Source: Roseibium sediminis (lineage in GTDB: Bacteria; Pseudomonadota; Alphaproteobacteria; Rhizobiales; Stappiaceae). From it: a stretch of 64,000 nt of DNA. The notes beneath the pieces are model-generated. The model was not told the origin of the DNA, searched no databases, and saw nothing but the letters and a program-made list of their open reading frames with translations. Below, piece after piece: positions 34,597 through 43,110 of this stretch (position 1 is the stretch's first letter; every line of letters begins with the position of its first letter). Both the position numbers and the translations under genes were made by a program. The stretch covers positions 62,001-126,000 of the forward strand of contig NZ_VXDB01000012.1 of the NCBI RefSeq assembly GCF_008711325.1, read 5' to 3'.

Positions 34597-35643
34597 ATGA
34601 CGCGGCACTCTCTCAATGGCAGGAAAATGTTCCTGTTGAACCTTGGCCTTGCCGGACTGGTTCTCCTCGCCACCATGCTGCCGGGAAGGGCGGAAGCGCC
34701 CTTGCGATTGTCCCTTCCGATAGAGTGCTTGCTTGGGCAGGACTGTTTTGTCCAGAACTATGTTGATCTCGATCCATCCCCGGACCTGCAGGATGTTCAA
34801 TGCGGTCGGGCAACCTATGACGGCCACAAGGGAACCGATATTCGGGTCCTTGATACCAACGTTACGGCACAGGTTCTGGCCTCCGCACCGGGTGTGGTGA
34901 AGGCCATTCGAAATGACATGGCAGACCGGTTGGTGCTCAGCGACAAGGACAAGGCGCGCGTCTCGGGCAAGGAATGCGGCAACGGTGTGCTGATCGATCA
35001 TGGAAACGGGTGGGAGACCCAGTATTGCCACATGCGCAAGGGGTCGGTTTTTGTCCGCGAAGGACAGAAAGTGGACCGGGGCGATGGCCTGGGTCTCGTC
35101 GGCTATTCCGGGCAAGCGGCCTTTGCCCATGTTCACCTTTCGGTTCGCAAGGACGGGGCGGTCATTGATCCGTTCCTGGGGGCACAGATCGATGCAGGTT
35201 CCCGCATGGCGGATTGCGCGAAGTCCAATACGGGAGATTGGCAATCGGCAGGACTTTGGGATGTTCCCGCTGCCGAACTTCTCGCAGACGGTCAGGGGAC
35301 CATCATCCAGACCGGCTTTGCAAATGGTGTGGTTTCGACCCAGGCTGTGGAGATGGGAGAGGTGACTGCGCCCGATGCCAGGTCACCTGCGCTCGTTTTC
35401 TTCGCCCGTGCGATCAATCTCAAGGAAGGCGATCACGTAGACGTCTCTGTGTCAGGCCCTGAGGGATTTGCAGTTGAAGCGCAAGGTGAGGCGCTTCAGT
35501 CCAGCAAGGCGCAGTGGGTGTCCTTCGGCGGGAAGAAGCTTCGGCAAGACCGCTGGCCTGCTGGAACGTACAAAGGCGTCGCGACATTTGTGCGCCACGG
35601 CAAGGCAATAGGCACGTCAACCGCAAGTCTTACGCTTTACTGA
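34597..35643 (+). CDS. Exported M23-family peptidase (LytM-like)
   Basis: A 348-residue protein with an N-terminal hydrophobic signal (about residues 12-33). The M23 metallopeptidase core runs from about residue 70 to 195: zinc ligands His77 and Asp81 in GHKGTDI and His180 in AHVHLSV, with His145 (YCHMRKG) as a catalytic helper. These enzymes cut peptide cross-links in peptidoglycan. The C-terminal 150 residues are a beta-rich domain of unknown type. AAGGGA lies 6 bases before the ATG. It is divergent from the FKBP-rhodanese gene. Confidence 0.85.
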   Translation: MTRHSLNGRKMFLLNLGLAGLVLLATMLPGRAEAPLRLSLPIECLLGQDCFVQNYVDLDPSPDLQDVQCGRATYDGHKGTDIRVLDTNVTAQVLASAPGVVKAIRNDMADRLVLSDKDKARVSGKECGNGVLIDHGNGWETQYCHMRKGSVFVREGQKVDRGDGLGLVGYSGQAAFAHVHLSVRKDGAVIDPFLGAQIDAGSRMADCAKSNTGDWQSAGLWDVPAAELLADGQGTIIQTGFANGVVSTQAVEMGEVTAPDARSPALVFFARAINLKEGDHVDVSVSGPEGFAVEAQGEALQSSKAQWVSFGGKKLRQDRWPAGTYKGVATFVRHGKAIGTSTASLTLY

Positions 35644-35663
35644 GCGGAGCGAGGTAGGGTGGA

Positions 35664-36560
35664 TTAGTCGTTCCAGAGCCAGGCTGCGCCGCGAACTCCG
35701 GAGCTGTCTCCATGCTTGGCCTTGCGGATCGGCACTTCATAGGTGTCGGAGAAGATGAAAGGGGCCATTGCGGCGGGGAGGTCTTCGTAGAGATCGTCGA
35801 TATTCGACATGCCGCCGCCGAGAACAAACACGTCCGGGTCCATCAGGTTGGCGGACATGGCCATCGCGCGGCCAAGCCGGCTGACATATGTCTGGTAGTG
35901 GCGTGTGGCCACCGGATCGCCTGAGCGTTTCAGGGCAATGATGTCCGGTCCCTTGAGGCCTGTTTCTGTTTCCTGCTGATAACCCGTCTGGAAGCCGGTT
36001 CCAGAACACCAGAAATCGATGCAGCCACGATGGCCGATCCAGTTGGTCGGCCCCGGGAACTCCTCATCCTTCAGCCACGGCACCGGAATGGCCCCCCATT
36101 CGCCGCCAATGCCGTTGGCACCACGATGTGCCTTGCCATCGATTGCGATGCCAGAGCCGCAACCGGTGCCGACAATCAGCGCATGAACGAAATGGGCTCC
36201 GGCGGCCGCACCATCGGTTGCTTCGGACACCGCAAGGCAGTTGGCATCATTTTGGATGCGCACAGGACGGCCGAGGCGTTCCTGAAGATCCTTGTCGAGC
36301 GGCTTGCCGTTCATCCAGGTGGAGTTGGCGTTCTTCACCAAGCCGGTCGCAGGAGAAATCGAGCCGGGGATGCCAAAGCCGACGGTTCCGGTCTGGCCGG
36401 TTTCGCTTTCGGCGGCAGCGACCAGGCCTGCAACGGCCTCGATGCAGCCTGCATAGTCATCACGGGGAGTGGGGACGCGTTTGCGGAAAATCTCGCTGCC
36501 AGCGTCATCGAGCGCAATGATCTCGATCTTCGTTCCGCCCCAATCGATGCCAAGCCGCAT
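35664..36560 (-). CDS. ROK-family sugar kinase-like protein
   Basis: A 298-residue ROK protein: ATP motif LGIDWGGTKIEI at the start, catalytic Asp in QNDANCLAVSE (about residue 105), and GTGCGSGIAIDG. In most ROK kinases a zinc site CxCGxxGCxE follows; here the segment reads NWIGHRGCIDFWCSG, keeping the later Cys but losing the first two. The protein has no helix-turn-helix, so it is an enzyme rather than a NagC-type repressor. Fructokinase or N-acetylhexosamine kinase activity is likely by family; the altered metal site makes substrate prediction unsafe. Convergent with the M23 peptidase gene. Confidence 0.8.
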   Translation of the reverse strand: MRLGIDWGGTKIEIIALDDAGSEIFRKRVPTPRDDYAGCIEAVAGLVAAAESETGQTGTVGFGIPGSISPATGLVKNANSTWMNGKPLDKDLQERLGRPVRIQNDANCLAVSEATDGAAAGAHFVHALIVGTGCGSGIAIDGKAHRGANGIGGEWGAIPVPWLKDEEFPGPTNWIGHRGCIDFWCSGTGFQTGYQQETETGLKGPDIIALKRSGDPVATRHYQTYVSRLGRAMAMSANLMDPDVFVLGGGMSNIDDLYEDLPAAMAPFIFSDTYEVPIRKAKHGDSSGVRGAAWLWND

Positions 36561-36772
36561 GTTCGATCCCCGATGCTTAAAGCAGGCATTTTTACCCGCG
36601 TATAGTTTTGAGCCCCGGATTTATGACCATGAAACTGGTTTCTGCAAGTCCTTGAGGGAGATATCGCCAAACCGGAGGCAGGAAAGGTTGTGGATGCCGC
36701 GCAATACCCCGTTCCAGCTTCCTCTCCCGCGTCATTCACGTTAAAAGTTCGCCTTTTGAAGGATGACTTCTC

Positions 36773-37321
36773 ATGAAAAGGGTCATGATTGTTGGCGGTC
36801 CCGGTTCTGGGAAGAGTACGCTTGCGCGAATGCTCGGCGAGAAAACGGGACTCCCGGTCTTTCATATGGACAGGATCCACTGGATGGACGGCTGGGTTGA
36901 GCGGGACCGGTCGGAAAAGGACCGGCTCACCCACGATGTTCATATGAAGGACGCGTGGATCTTCGAAGGTGGGCATTCGCGCACTTATCCCGAACGGCTG
37001 GAGCGCGCCGACACGTTTATTTGGCTGGATTTTCCCGTCTGGACACGGATCTGGCGGGTGCTGGCGCGGCTGGTCCGCCACTACGGTCAGACGAGACCGG
37101 ACCTGCCGGATGGCTGCCCGGAGCGTTTTGGTTGGCAGACGGTGGAATTTATCCGCTTCATCTGGCGGACACGACATGCGTCACGAGCGCGTCTTGAACA
37201 GATATATCGCTCCCCACCACCGCACCTTTGCGTTGTTCATCTGACATCGGTCAGGGAAATCGATCGGTATCTCAATAATTTGGAATCGGGTCCGGCTGCG
37301 CTGTCAAAATCCGAACAATAA
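36773..37321 (+). CDS. P-loop kinase, DNA topology modulation FlaR-like
   Basis: A 182-residue P-loop protein: Walker A GGPGSGKST (residues 8-16), followed by a hydrophobic LPVFHMDRIHWMDGW that matches the adenylate-kinase-like FlaR/topology modulation family. A DxD-type magnesium site and RxxxR basic lid residues (RLVRHYGQTRPD) are present. Members phosphorylate small molecules of unknown identity; the name topology modulation comes from one phenotype and says little about activity. No operon partner is evident. Confidence 0.75.
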   Translation: MKRVMIVGGPGSGKSTLARMLGEKTGLPVFHMDRIHWMDGWVERDRSEKDRLTHDVHMKDAWIFEGGHSRTYPERLERADTFIWLDFPVWTRIWRVLARLVRHYGQTRPDLPDGCPERFGWQTVEFIRFIWRTRHASRARLEQIYRSPPPHLCVVHLTSVREIDRYLNNLESGPAALSKSEQ

Positions 37322-37433
37322 ATACATTGTCGCAAAATGCGTGCCTGCATCAGTGCGCACTACGTAGGCCGTTCAGTATTTATTGACCATAAATTTCTCG
37401 AGTTTTCTGGCGCATACTCTGCACTGGAGGAGT

Positions 37434-39227
37434 ATGGAGAGGTGCGCCATGATACGGCCGTGGGAAGCCGGAATTGCCCCGACTGGCAATGCCAACATCA
37501 GTAGTTTGGAGAGAGAGTTCAACGCGCTTGTCTCCGAGCTGTCTGGTCTGATGCAGAGTCTGAAAAAGGCTTCTGGAGCGGGAGAAGGGTATGACGGCAA
37601 CTGTGGTTGCCCCGCGCCTTCGCAGGAGCTTTATGCTCCGCGCGCTCATTTCATAGATCCGATCCGTGTTGGTCATGCATCTTTCTGGCCCTTTGGCGGC
37701 CCGTCGGAAACCTCCGAAACATTGAATGACTGGTTTGAGGGACGGAAGAACCGGACCGATTATCTGAAAGCCTTCATTCCGACCGGCGGCTGCTTCAATC
37801 CTCTGACCTCAACGGCACCCGGCCAGCCGCTGCAACGTCTGTTTGATCCGTCACTTGGCCGCGATCGCCTGCATGATCCAAGTCTGCCGGGCGCGCGCGA
37901 AATCTCCAATGCGGTGGTAAAACAGGACCGCGATATTCGAGATTCCAAGGGCCTTTCCGACCTGTTCTGGGGGTGGGGGCAGTTTATCGACCATGACCTT
38001 ACGCTGGTGAAAACAGATCCCGGCCAGCGGGCGGATATTCCGGTGCCGAGAGGCGATCCGGCATTTGATCCGCAAGGGCGGGGCGATGTGACCATTCCCT
38101 TCGAACGCTCGCGCACGACCAGCGGAATTGCCGGTGTGGGAGATCCGGTAAATGTCATAACCGGCTTGATGGACGGTTCGATGGTCTATGGCTCGTCCGC
38201 CGAGGAAACCAACGGATTGCGGTCCTTTGAAGGGGGCAGGCTGCGGACGAGTGCGGGCAATCTGTTGCCGACGGATGCAGACGGACGGTTTGTTGCCGGT
38301 GATGAGCGGGTCAACGAACAACCCGGGCTGACCTCGCTGCACACGATTTTCATGCGGGAACACAATCGGATTGCCGACAAGATTTCTGCCGCAAATCCGA
38401 AGATGAGCGACGAGCAGGTGTTTCAGAATGCTCGCAAGATCGTGACGTCTGAAATCCAGTCGATCACCTACAACGAGTATTTGCCACTCTTGCTGGGAAG
38501 CGACAAGGCAGGACGGATGTTGCCACCGAGCGGCAAGATCAATCCGCAGATTTCCAACGCATTTGCAACGGCGGCCTATCGCTTTGGCCATTCGATGGTC
38601 AACAGCAACATTCCGATTACCGACGCCAACGGGAATGTCCGTAATGTTGCTCTTCGCGATGCGTTCGAGAACCCGGACCTGATCAAGCAAGGCGGTGTGG
38701 ACGGCGTACTTCGTGGTCAGTCGGGACAGGTTGCGCAGGCTCTGGATCCCTTTATCGTTGAGGATCTGCGGTCGGCACTGTTTGGCGCCCCGGGGGCAGG
38801 TGGTCTGGATCTGGCTGCTCTCAATATCCAGCGTGGCCGCGATCATGGTCTGCCGAGCTGGAACGATGCGCGGGAATCCATGGGTCTTCGCCGGATCACA
38901 AGCTTCAATGACCCGATCTTCCCGCCGCATATCGCCCAGAAGCTGGCCTCGGTCTATGACCATCCCGATCAGGTCGACATGTGGATTGGTGGTCTCGCCG
39001 AACAACCCAGGGGCAATGCGCTGGTAGGTGAAACCTTCGGATATCTCATTGCCGATCAATTCAGCCGCACACGGGCAGGCGATCCGAATTTCTATGAATG
39101 GTCCCTAGACCCGCAGACGGCCAACTGGGTCCACAATGTGCGACTTGCGGATATCATCCGCTGGAACACGGATATCCGGGACATTGACCGAACAGCAATG
39201 ATTGCCACCGACAACAACTACTGGTGA
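37434..39227 (+). CDS. Animal-type heme peroxidase
   Basis: A 597-residue protein of the peroxidase-cyclooxygenase (animal heme peroxidase) superfamily. Catalytic residues are visible: distal His187 in GQFIDHDLTL, catalytic Arg308 in FMREHNRIA and proximal His386 in YRFGHSMV. NIQRGRDHGLPSWNDAR is a family hallmark. There is no signal peptide, but the N-terminus holds GNCGCPAPS, a Cys cluster. Bacterial members use hydrogen peroxide to oxidise halides or phenols and are scattered in marine bacteria. Start uncertain: ATG 37434 (GGAGG 3 bases upstream) or ATG 37449 (GAGAGG 6 bases upstream). A terminator follows. It is not in an obvious operon. Confidence 0.88.
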   Translation: MERCAMIRPWEAGIAPTGNANISSLEREFNALVSELSGLMQSLKKASGAGEGYDGNCGCPAPSQELYAPRAHFIDPIRVGHASFWPFGGPSETSETLNDWFEGRKNRTDYLKAFIPTGGCFNPLTSTAPGQPLQRLFDPSLGRDRLHDPSLPGAREISNAVVKQDRDIRDSKGLSDLFWGWGQFIDHDLTLVKTDPGQRADIPVPRGDPAFDPQGRGDVTIPFERSRTTSGIAGVGDPVNVITGLMDGSMVYGSSAEETNGLRSFEGGRLRTSAGNLLPTDADGRFVAGDERVNEQPGLTSLHTIFMREHNRIADKISAANPKMSDEQVFQNARKIVTSEIQSITYNEYLPLLLGSDKAGRMLPPSGKINPQISNAFATAAYRFGHSMVNSNIPITDANGNVRNVALRDAFENPDLIKQGGVDGVLRGQSGQVAQALDPFIVEDLRSALFGAPGAGGLDLAALNIQRGRDHGLPSWNDARESMGLRRITSFNDPIFPPHIAQKLASVYDHPDQVDMWIGGLAEQPRGNALVGETFGYLIADQFSRTRAGDPNFYEWSLDPQTANWVHNVRLADIIRWNTDIRDIDRTAMIATDNNYW

Positions 39228-39272
39228 CCCAGTTCCATTGGGTAGACACAGGAATATGGGTAAACTAGGGAA

Positions 39273-39300
39273 GTCGGGTGTCGCAAGGCATCCGGCTTTT
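39273..39300 (+). terminator. Terminator after the heme peroxidase
   Basis: GTCGGGTGTC-GCAA-GGCATCCGGC, a 10-bp stem (three G-T pairs) capped by a stable GNRA tetraloop, followed by TTTT. It lies 45 bp after the peroxidase stop and before the convergent thioredoxin gene. Confidence 0.75.
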
Positions 39301-39319
39301 CCATTTTTATAGCATCTGC

Positions 39320-39928
39320 CTACCAGACATCGACATCCTTGCCCTCGGCGCGCAGGCGGTCTGCGCGTTCATCGATATAGCGCTGGAAATCGCCATCGAC
39401 ATAGACGTCCTCGGCAACGAATTCCAGCATCGTGTCAAAGTGGAAAGGCTTGAAATAGCCGGGCATGGTCATTGCCACATGATCGCGCAAGGGGCCGTCT
39501 TCGCCCGCGGCTTCCTTTGGCACAAAAAGCGCGGTTGGGGTGAAGTTCACACCCCATTTGCGCACCAGATCGCGTTCTTCCATCGCCGTGCCGTCAAGAT
39601 CGGTCACTTCCCGTGAGCCGCGCATGTCCAGCTGAACCACCAGAAACTTCTCGGTCAGATAGGCAACCGTGTCCGGTCGGCGCAGGTTCACCTTGTGGAG
39701 TTCCCGGCAATAGGGGCAACCGGGTTGCTCGATGAGAATGAGCAGGTCCTTGCCCTGATCCTGTGCTTCCTGAAGATCATCGGCCAGCTCCAGAAACCCC
39801 TCGTGGAACCAGGGCTGAATGTGCAGGCCACTATCGGAGAGCTGCGCTTCCGGCAAAAGATCTTCTGCACTTGCGGGCATCGCGAAGGTAAGAAAGGCGA
39901 GACAGGATAACATCAGGCGGGAGAACAT
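39320..39928 (-). CDS. Exported thioredoxin-like protein, SoxW-type
   Basis: A 202-residue exported thioredoxin-fold protein. The signal peptide ends at ASA|EDLLP (residue 21). The redox motif CPYC lies in LIEQPGCPYCRELHKVNL (about residues 71-74), and the cis-Pro in FTPTALFV. The pattern matches SoxW/thioredoxin_2 proteins that deliver electrons to periplasmic partners, though no sox genes are near. It is convergent with the heme peroxidase. The family name does not prove a role in sulphur oxidation. Confidence 0.85.
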   Translation of the reverse strand: MFSRLMLSCLAFLTFAMPASAEDLLPEAQLSDSGLHIQPWFHEGFLELADDLQEAQDQGKDLLILIEQPGCPYCRELHKVNLRRPDTVAYLTEKFLVVQLDMRGSREVTDLDGTAMEERDLVRKWGVNFTPTALFVPKEAAGEDGPLRDHVAMTMPGYFKPFHFDTMLEFVAEDVYVDGDFQRYIDERADRLRAEGKDVDVW

Positions 39929-40055
39929 TGGCGAAGCTCCATGACTGCAGGCGGTATCAAGCAGAATTTTGCCCAGTTTACGCGCTTCCCGGCAGCGAGG
40001 TAATCACGATTTCGCGCATCTCCTCCACGAACCTCAACTGAGCTCCTTTCGGAAC

Positions 40056-40937
40056 TCAGCTAAAAATCGACCGTTCCCGCGCGATGAGCTCATTGAGGAA
40101 ATCGAGGGCTGCCGTCACATGGCGCAAGGGACGGGTGCTTTCGTGGGATACGGTCCAGTAGGCGCGCTTGACCTCGATTTCAGGCAGGATGCGGATCAAA
40201 TTCGGATCGGGCCGGGCGATAAAGGCATGGAGAATGCCGATGCCAGCCCCGGCACGAACAGCTTCCGTCTGACCGAGCGCCGAAGCAATCTCGAAGCGGG
40301 CGGGCCAGTCCCTGGTAAAGTCCGCCGAATAATTGAGGGCTTGCGAGTAGATCAGGTCTTCTACGGCACCGATGAGCGTGTGGTCCTTCAGGTCCTTCAG
40401 ACTGCTTGGCCCGCCATTGCGGTGGAGGTAATCCGCCGACGCGTATAGGCCAAGCGTGTAATCCGTCAGCTTGCGGGCAATCAGGCGGCCATGATCGGGA
40501 CGCTCCACGGTGATAGCGATATCGGCCTCGCGGCGGGAAAGGGAGAAGGAACGGGGAACGGGAACCAGCTGAACCGTCAGGTCCGGATGTTTCTTGGTCA
40601 GCTGACCAAGGCGCGGGGCAAGAAAGGCAACGCCGAAGCCGTCCGGAGCGCCGATACGGATTGTTCCCGAAATGCTCACCTCGTCATCGGCAATCTCGGC
40701 TTCCGCCGCCAGCATTTCCGCCTCAATGGCTTCCGCACGCGGCAGAAACCGACTGCCCTTGTCGGTCAAAACGCAGCCGGAGGTGGAGCGCTCGAACAGT
40801 TTGACGGAAAGGTCTTCCTCCAGAGAGGTCAGGCGACGGGCGACTGTTGCGTGATTAAGGCCAAGCCGCCGGGCCGCGGCGAGAATCTGCCCGGTCCGCG
40901 CAACACTCAGGAAAACCCTGACATCATCCCAGTTCAT
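40056..40937 (-). CDS. LysR-family transcriptional regulator
   Basis: A 293-residue LysR regulator with an N-terminal winged helix (DVRVFLSVARTGQILAAARR, LGLNHATVARRLTSLEEDLS) and a C-terminal effector domain. ATG 40937 is preferred to GTG 40940 because GGAG precedes it by 8 bases. It is divergent from mmsA with 171 bp between the two starts, so it probably controls that gene, as is usual for LysR pairs. No clear T-N11-A box was identified. Confidence 0.88.
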   Translation of the reverse strand: MNWDDVRVFLSVARTGQILAAARRLGLNHATVARRLTSLEEDLSVKLFERSTSGCVLTDKGSRFLPRAEAIEAEMLAAEAEIADDEVSISGTIRIGAPDGFGVAFLAPRLGQLTKKHPDLTVQLVPVPRSFSLSRREADIAITVERPDHGRLIARKLTDYTLGLYASADYLHRNGGPSSLKDLKDHTLIGAVEDLIYSQALNYSADFTRDWPARFEIASALGQTEAVRAGAGIGILHAFIARPDPNLIRILPEIEVKRAYWTVSHESTRPLRHVTAALDFLNELIARERSIFS

Positions 40938-41108
40938 CACATTTGCTCCGCGTTTTCATCTGCTTGCAATCCTTACTATAAAAAACGCACAACGGATGCG
41001 GAATATACGGTCTTGTAACTGATAAAAATGCAAGGCAAAACAAACTCCGATATTTGGCTGCGGGAGGAGGAGTTTCCCCGTTCGCCTTCGGATCAGGGAG
41101 ATCAGCAC

Positions 41109-42608
41109 ATGCAGAAGATCGGTCATTTCATTGGCGGCAAGCACGTCCAAGGCACGTCTGGCCGTTTTGCCGACGTCTACAATCCGGCGACGGGTGAAGT
41201 TCAGGCTCAGGTCGCTCTGGCAACCAAGGCCGAGCTTCGTGCAGCCGTTGAAAATGCTGCAGCCGCTCAGCCTGCATGGGCAGCCCAGAACCCGCAGAAG
41301 CGCGCCCGCGTGATGATGAAGTTTGTCGATCTTCTGAACCGCGACATGGACAAGCTGGCCGAAAAGCTGTCTTCCGAACACGGCAAGACGTTTGTCGACG
41401 CCAAGGGAGACGTGCAGCGCGGTCTGGAAGTGATCGAATTCTGCATCGGCGCGCCGCATCTGCTCAAGGGTGAATTCACCGACAGTGCTGGCCCGGGCAT
41501 CGACATGTATTCCATGCGTCAGCCGCTGGGCGTTGTTGCCGGTATTACCCCGTTCAACTTCCCGGCCATGATCCCGCTGTGGAAGATGGGGCCGGCACTC
41601 GTTGCCGGTAACGCAATGATCTTGAAGCCGTCCGAACGCGATCCGTCCGTTCCGATGATGCTGGCAGAACTTTTGAAAGAAGCCGGTCTGCCGGATGGTG
41701 TTTTGAACGTCGTCAATGGCGACAAGGAAAGCGTCGATGCGATCCTTGATGACGACATCATTCAGGCTGTTGGCTTCGTCGGCTCTACGCCGATCGCCCA
41801 TTACATTTACCACCGTGCTGCCGAAACCGGTAAGCGGGCCCAGTGCTTCGGTGGTGCCAAAAACCACATGATCATCATGCCGGATGCGGATCTGGATCAG
41901 GCCGCAGACGCGCTCGTTGGTGCCGGTTATGGCGCAGCAGGTGAACGCTGCATGGCGATTTCCGTTGCTGTGCCGGTTGGTGATGAAACCGCTGACCGCC
42001 TGATCGAAAAGCTGGTTCCGCGTGTTGAAGCTCTCAAGGTTGGTCCCTGGACAGCCGGGGACGACGTCGATTTCGGCCCGGTCGTGACCAAGGCCGCGCA
42101 GCAAAACATCCTGCGCCTGATCAACTCCGGCGTTGATCAGGGGGCGAAGCTGGTCGTCGACAACCGTAACTTCTCCATGCAGGGCTATGAGAACGGTTTC
42201 TTTGTCGGTCCGCACCTGTTCGACCACGTCACCAAGGACATGGACATCTACAAGACCGAAATCTTTGGCCCGGTTCTGTCGACTGTGCGCGCCAAAACGT
42301 ACGAGGAAGCTATCGCTCTTGCGATGGACCACGAATACGGCAATGGCACTGCGATCTTCACCCGTGATGGTGACACGGCTCGCGATTTTGCCAACCGGAT
42401 CAACATCGGCATGGTCGGCATCAACGTCCCGATCCCGGTGCCGCTCGCCTACCACACGTTCGGCGGCTGGAAGAAGTCCGGTTTCGGTGATCTCAACCAG
42501 CATGGCCCGGATGCGTTCAAGTTCTACACCCGGACCAAGACTGTCACCTCCCGCTGGCCGTCCGGCATCCGGCAAGGTGCGGAATTCTCCATCCCGACGA
42601 TGAAGTAA
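41109..42608 (+). CDS. mmsA: CoA-acylating methylmalonate-semialdehyde dehydrogenase
   Basis: A 499-residue aldehyde dehydrogenase. The catalytic Cys lies in GERCMAISVAVPVGD, and GITPFNFPAMIPLWKMGPAL and CFGGAKNHMIIMPDAD are diagnostic of MmsA, the CoA-dependent branch. It converts methylmalonate semialdehyde (and malonate semialdehyde) to propionyl-CoA or acetyl-CoA in valine, pyrimidine, beta-alanine or inositol breakdown. The ATG at 41109 is selected by AGGGAG about 7 bases upstream and the standard family start. A terminator lies 46 bp after the stop. It is divergent from a LysR gene. Confidence 0.93.
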   Translation: MQKIGHFIGGKHVQGTSGRFADVYNPATGEVQAQVALATKAELRAAVENAAAAQPAWAAQNPQKRARVMMKFVDLLNRDMDKLAEKLSSEHGKTFVDAKGDVQRGLEVIEFCIGAPHLLKGEFTDSAGPGIDMYSMRQPLGVVAGITPFNFPAMIPLWKMGPALVAGNAMILKPSERDPSVPMMLAELLKEAGLPDGVLNVVNGDKESVDAILDDDIIQAVGFVGSTPIAHYIYHRAAETGKRAQCFGGAKNHMIIMPDADLDQAADALVGAGYGAAGERCMAISVAVPVGDETADRLIEKLVPRVEALKVGPWTAGDDVDFGPVVTKAAQQNILRLINSGVDQGAKLVVDNRNFSMQGYENGFFVGPHLFDHVTKDMDIYKTEIFGPVLSTVRAKTYEEAIALAMDHEYGNGTAIFTRDGDTARDFANRINIGMVGINVPIPVPLAYHTFGGWKKSGFGDLNQHGPDAFKFYTRTKTVTSRWPSGIRQGAEFSIPTMK

Positions 42609-42653
42609 AAAGACCCCACCAAGCCGGCAAAAGATCGGCATGGACCAAACTGG

Positions 42654-42683
42654 AAAGGCGGTGCGGATAGCATCGCCTTTTTT
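42654..42683 (+). terminator. Rho-independent terminator after mmsA
   Basis: GGCGGTGC-GGATA-GCATCGCC (8-bp stem, one G-T pair) followed by TTTTTT. It terminates the mmsA transcript. Confidence 0.88.
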
Positions 42684-42719
42684 GTATGCAGGCGTTGCTG
42701 CAAGTCTTTGCGCGGGAGA

Positions 42720-42744
42720 AAAAAGGGGCCGGATGATCCGGCCC
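42720..42744 (-). terminator. Minus-strand terminator facing no annotated gene
   Basis: On the minus strand GGGCCGG-ATCAT-CCGGCCC is followed by CTTTTTT, a typical intrinsic terminator. No confident gene lies to its right on that strand within 300 bp, so it may end an unannotated small transcript. Confidence 0.65.
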
Positions 42745-43110
42745 AGTTTCAGTCAGGTGCGGGGTGTAAGCGGCCCGCGGGGACCGTCATCGGACAGATG
42801 ATTCGAAAGCATGTGTCATATGGAAATGACCGACGAGGAAGTCTTGCCCTTTCGATGCGCGCACATAAATCACAGCACAATTGCTTTGACACCTCCGAAA
42901 ACTGAGGGGGAGGGTGGAAATACATCCGCTATTCGTGAAGAAAGTCCGGTTCATGCGACATCCAGAAGGCTGGAAATTGCGACCTGAATTGAGTAGGTTC
43001 CGCATCTGGCCGGTCGCGATCCGGCCATTTTGGTGTTGCGTAAGGCGAGGGTGAGCGGGCTGATGATCGAACAGGTTCAGTTGAAACCGTCATCGGGCAG
43101 GGTTTCCTGA
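42745..43110. other. Intergenic region upstream of cydD
   Basis: About 366 bp. The minus strand has a terminator at its left end and two short frames just upstream of it: MCAHRKGKTSSSVISI, then after one TGA and in the same frame MLSNHLSDDGPRGPLTPRT, whose stop lies 14 bases before the terminator stem. Neither has a good ribosome site, so no gene is called. The right end should carry the cyd operon promoter. Confidence 0.4.

Noticed and set aside
40956-42641. A 561-codon open frame on the minus strand opposite mmsA
   Set aside because: Shadow of mmsA, whose catalytic motifs are unmistakable; no ribosome site or known domain in the minus-strand frame.
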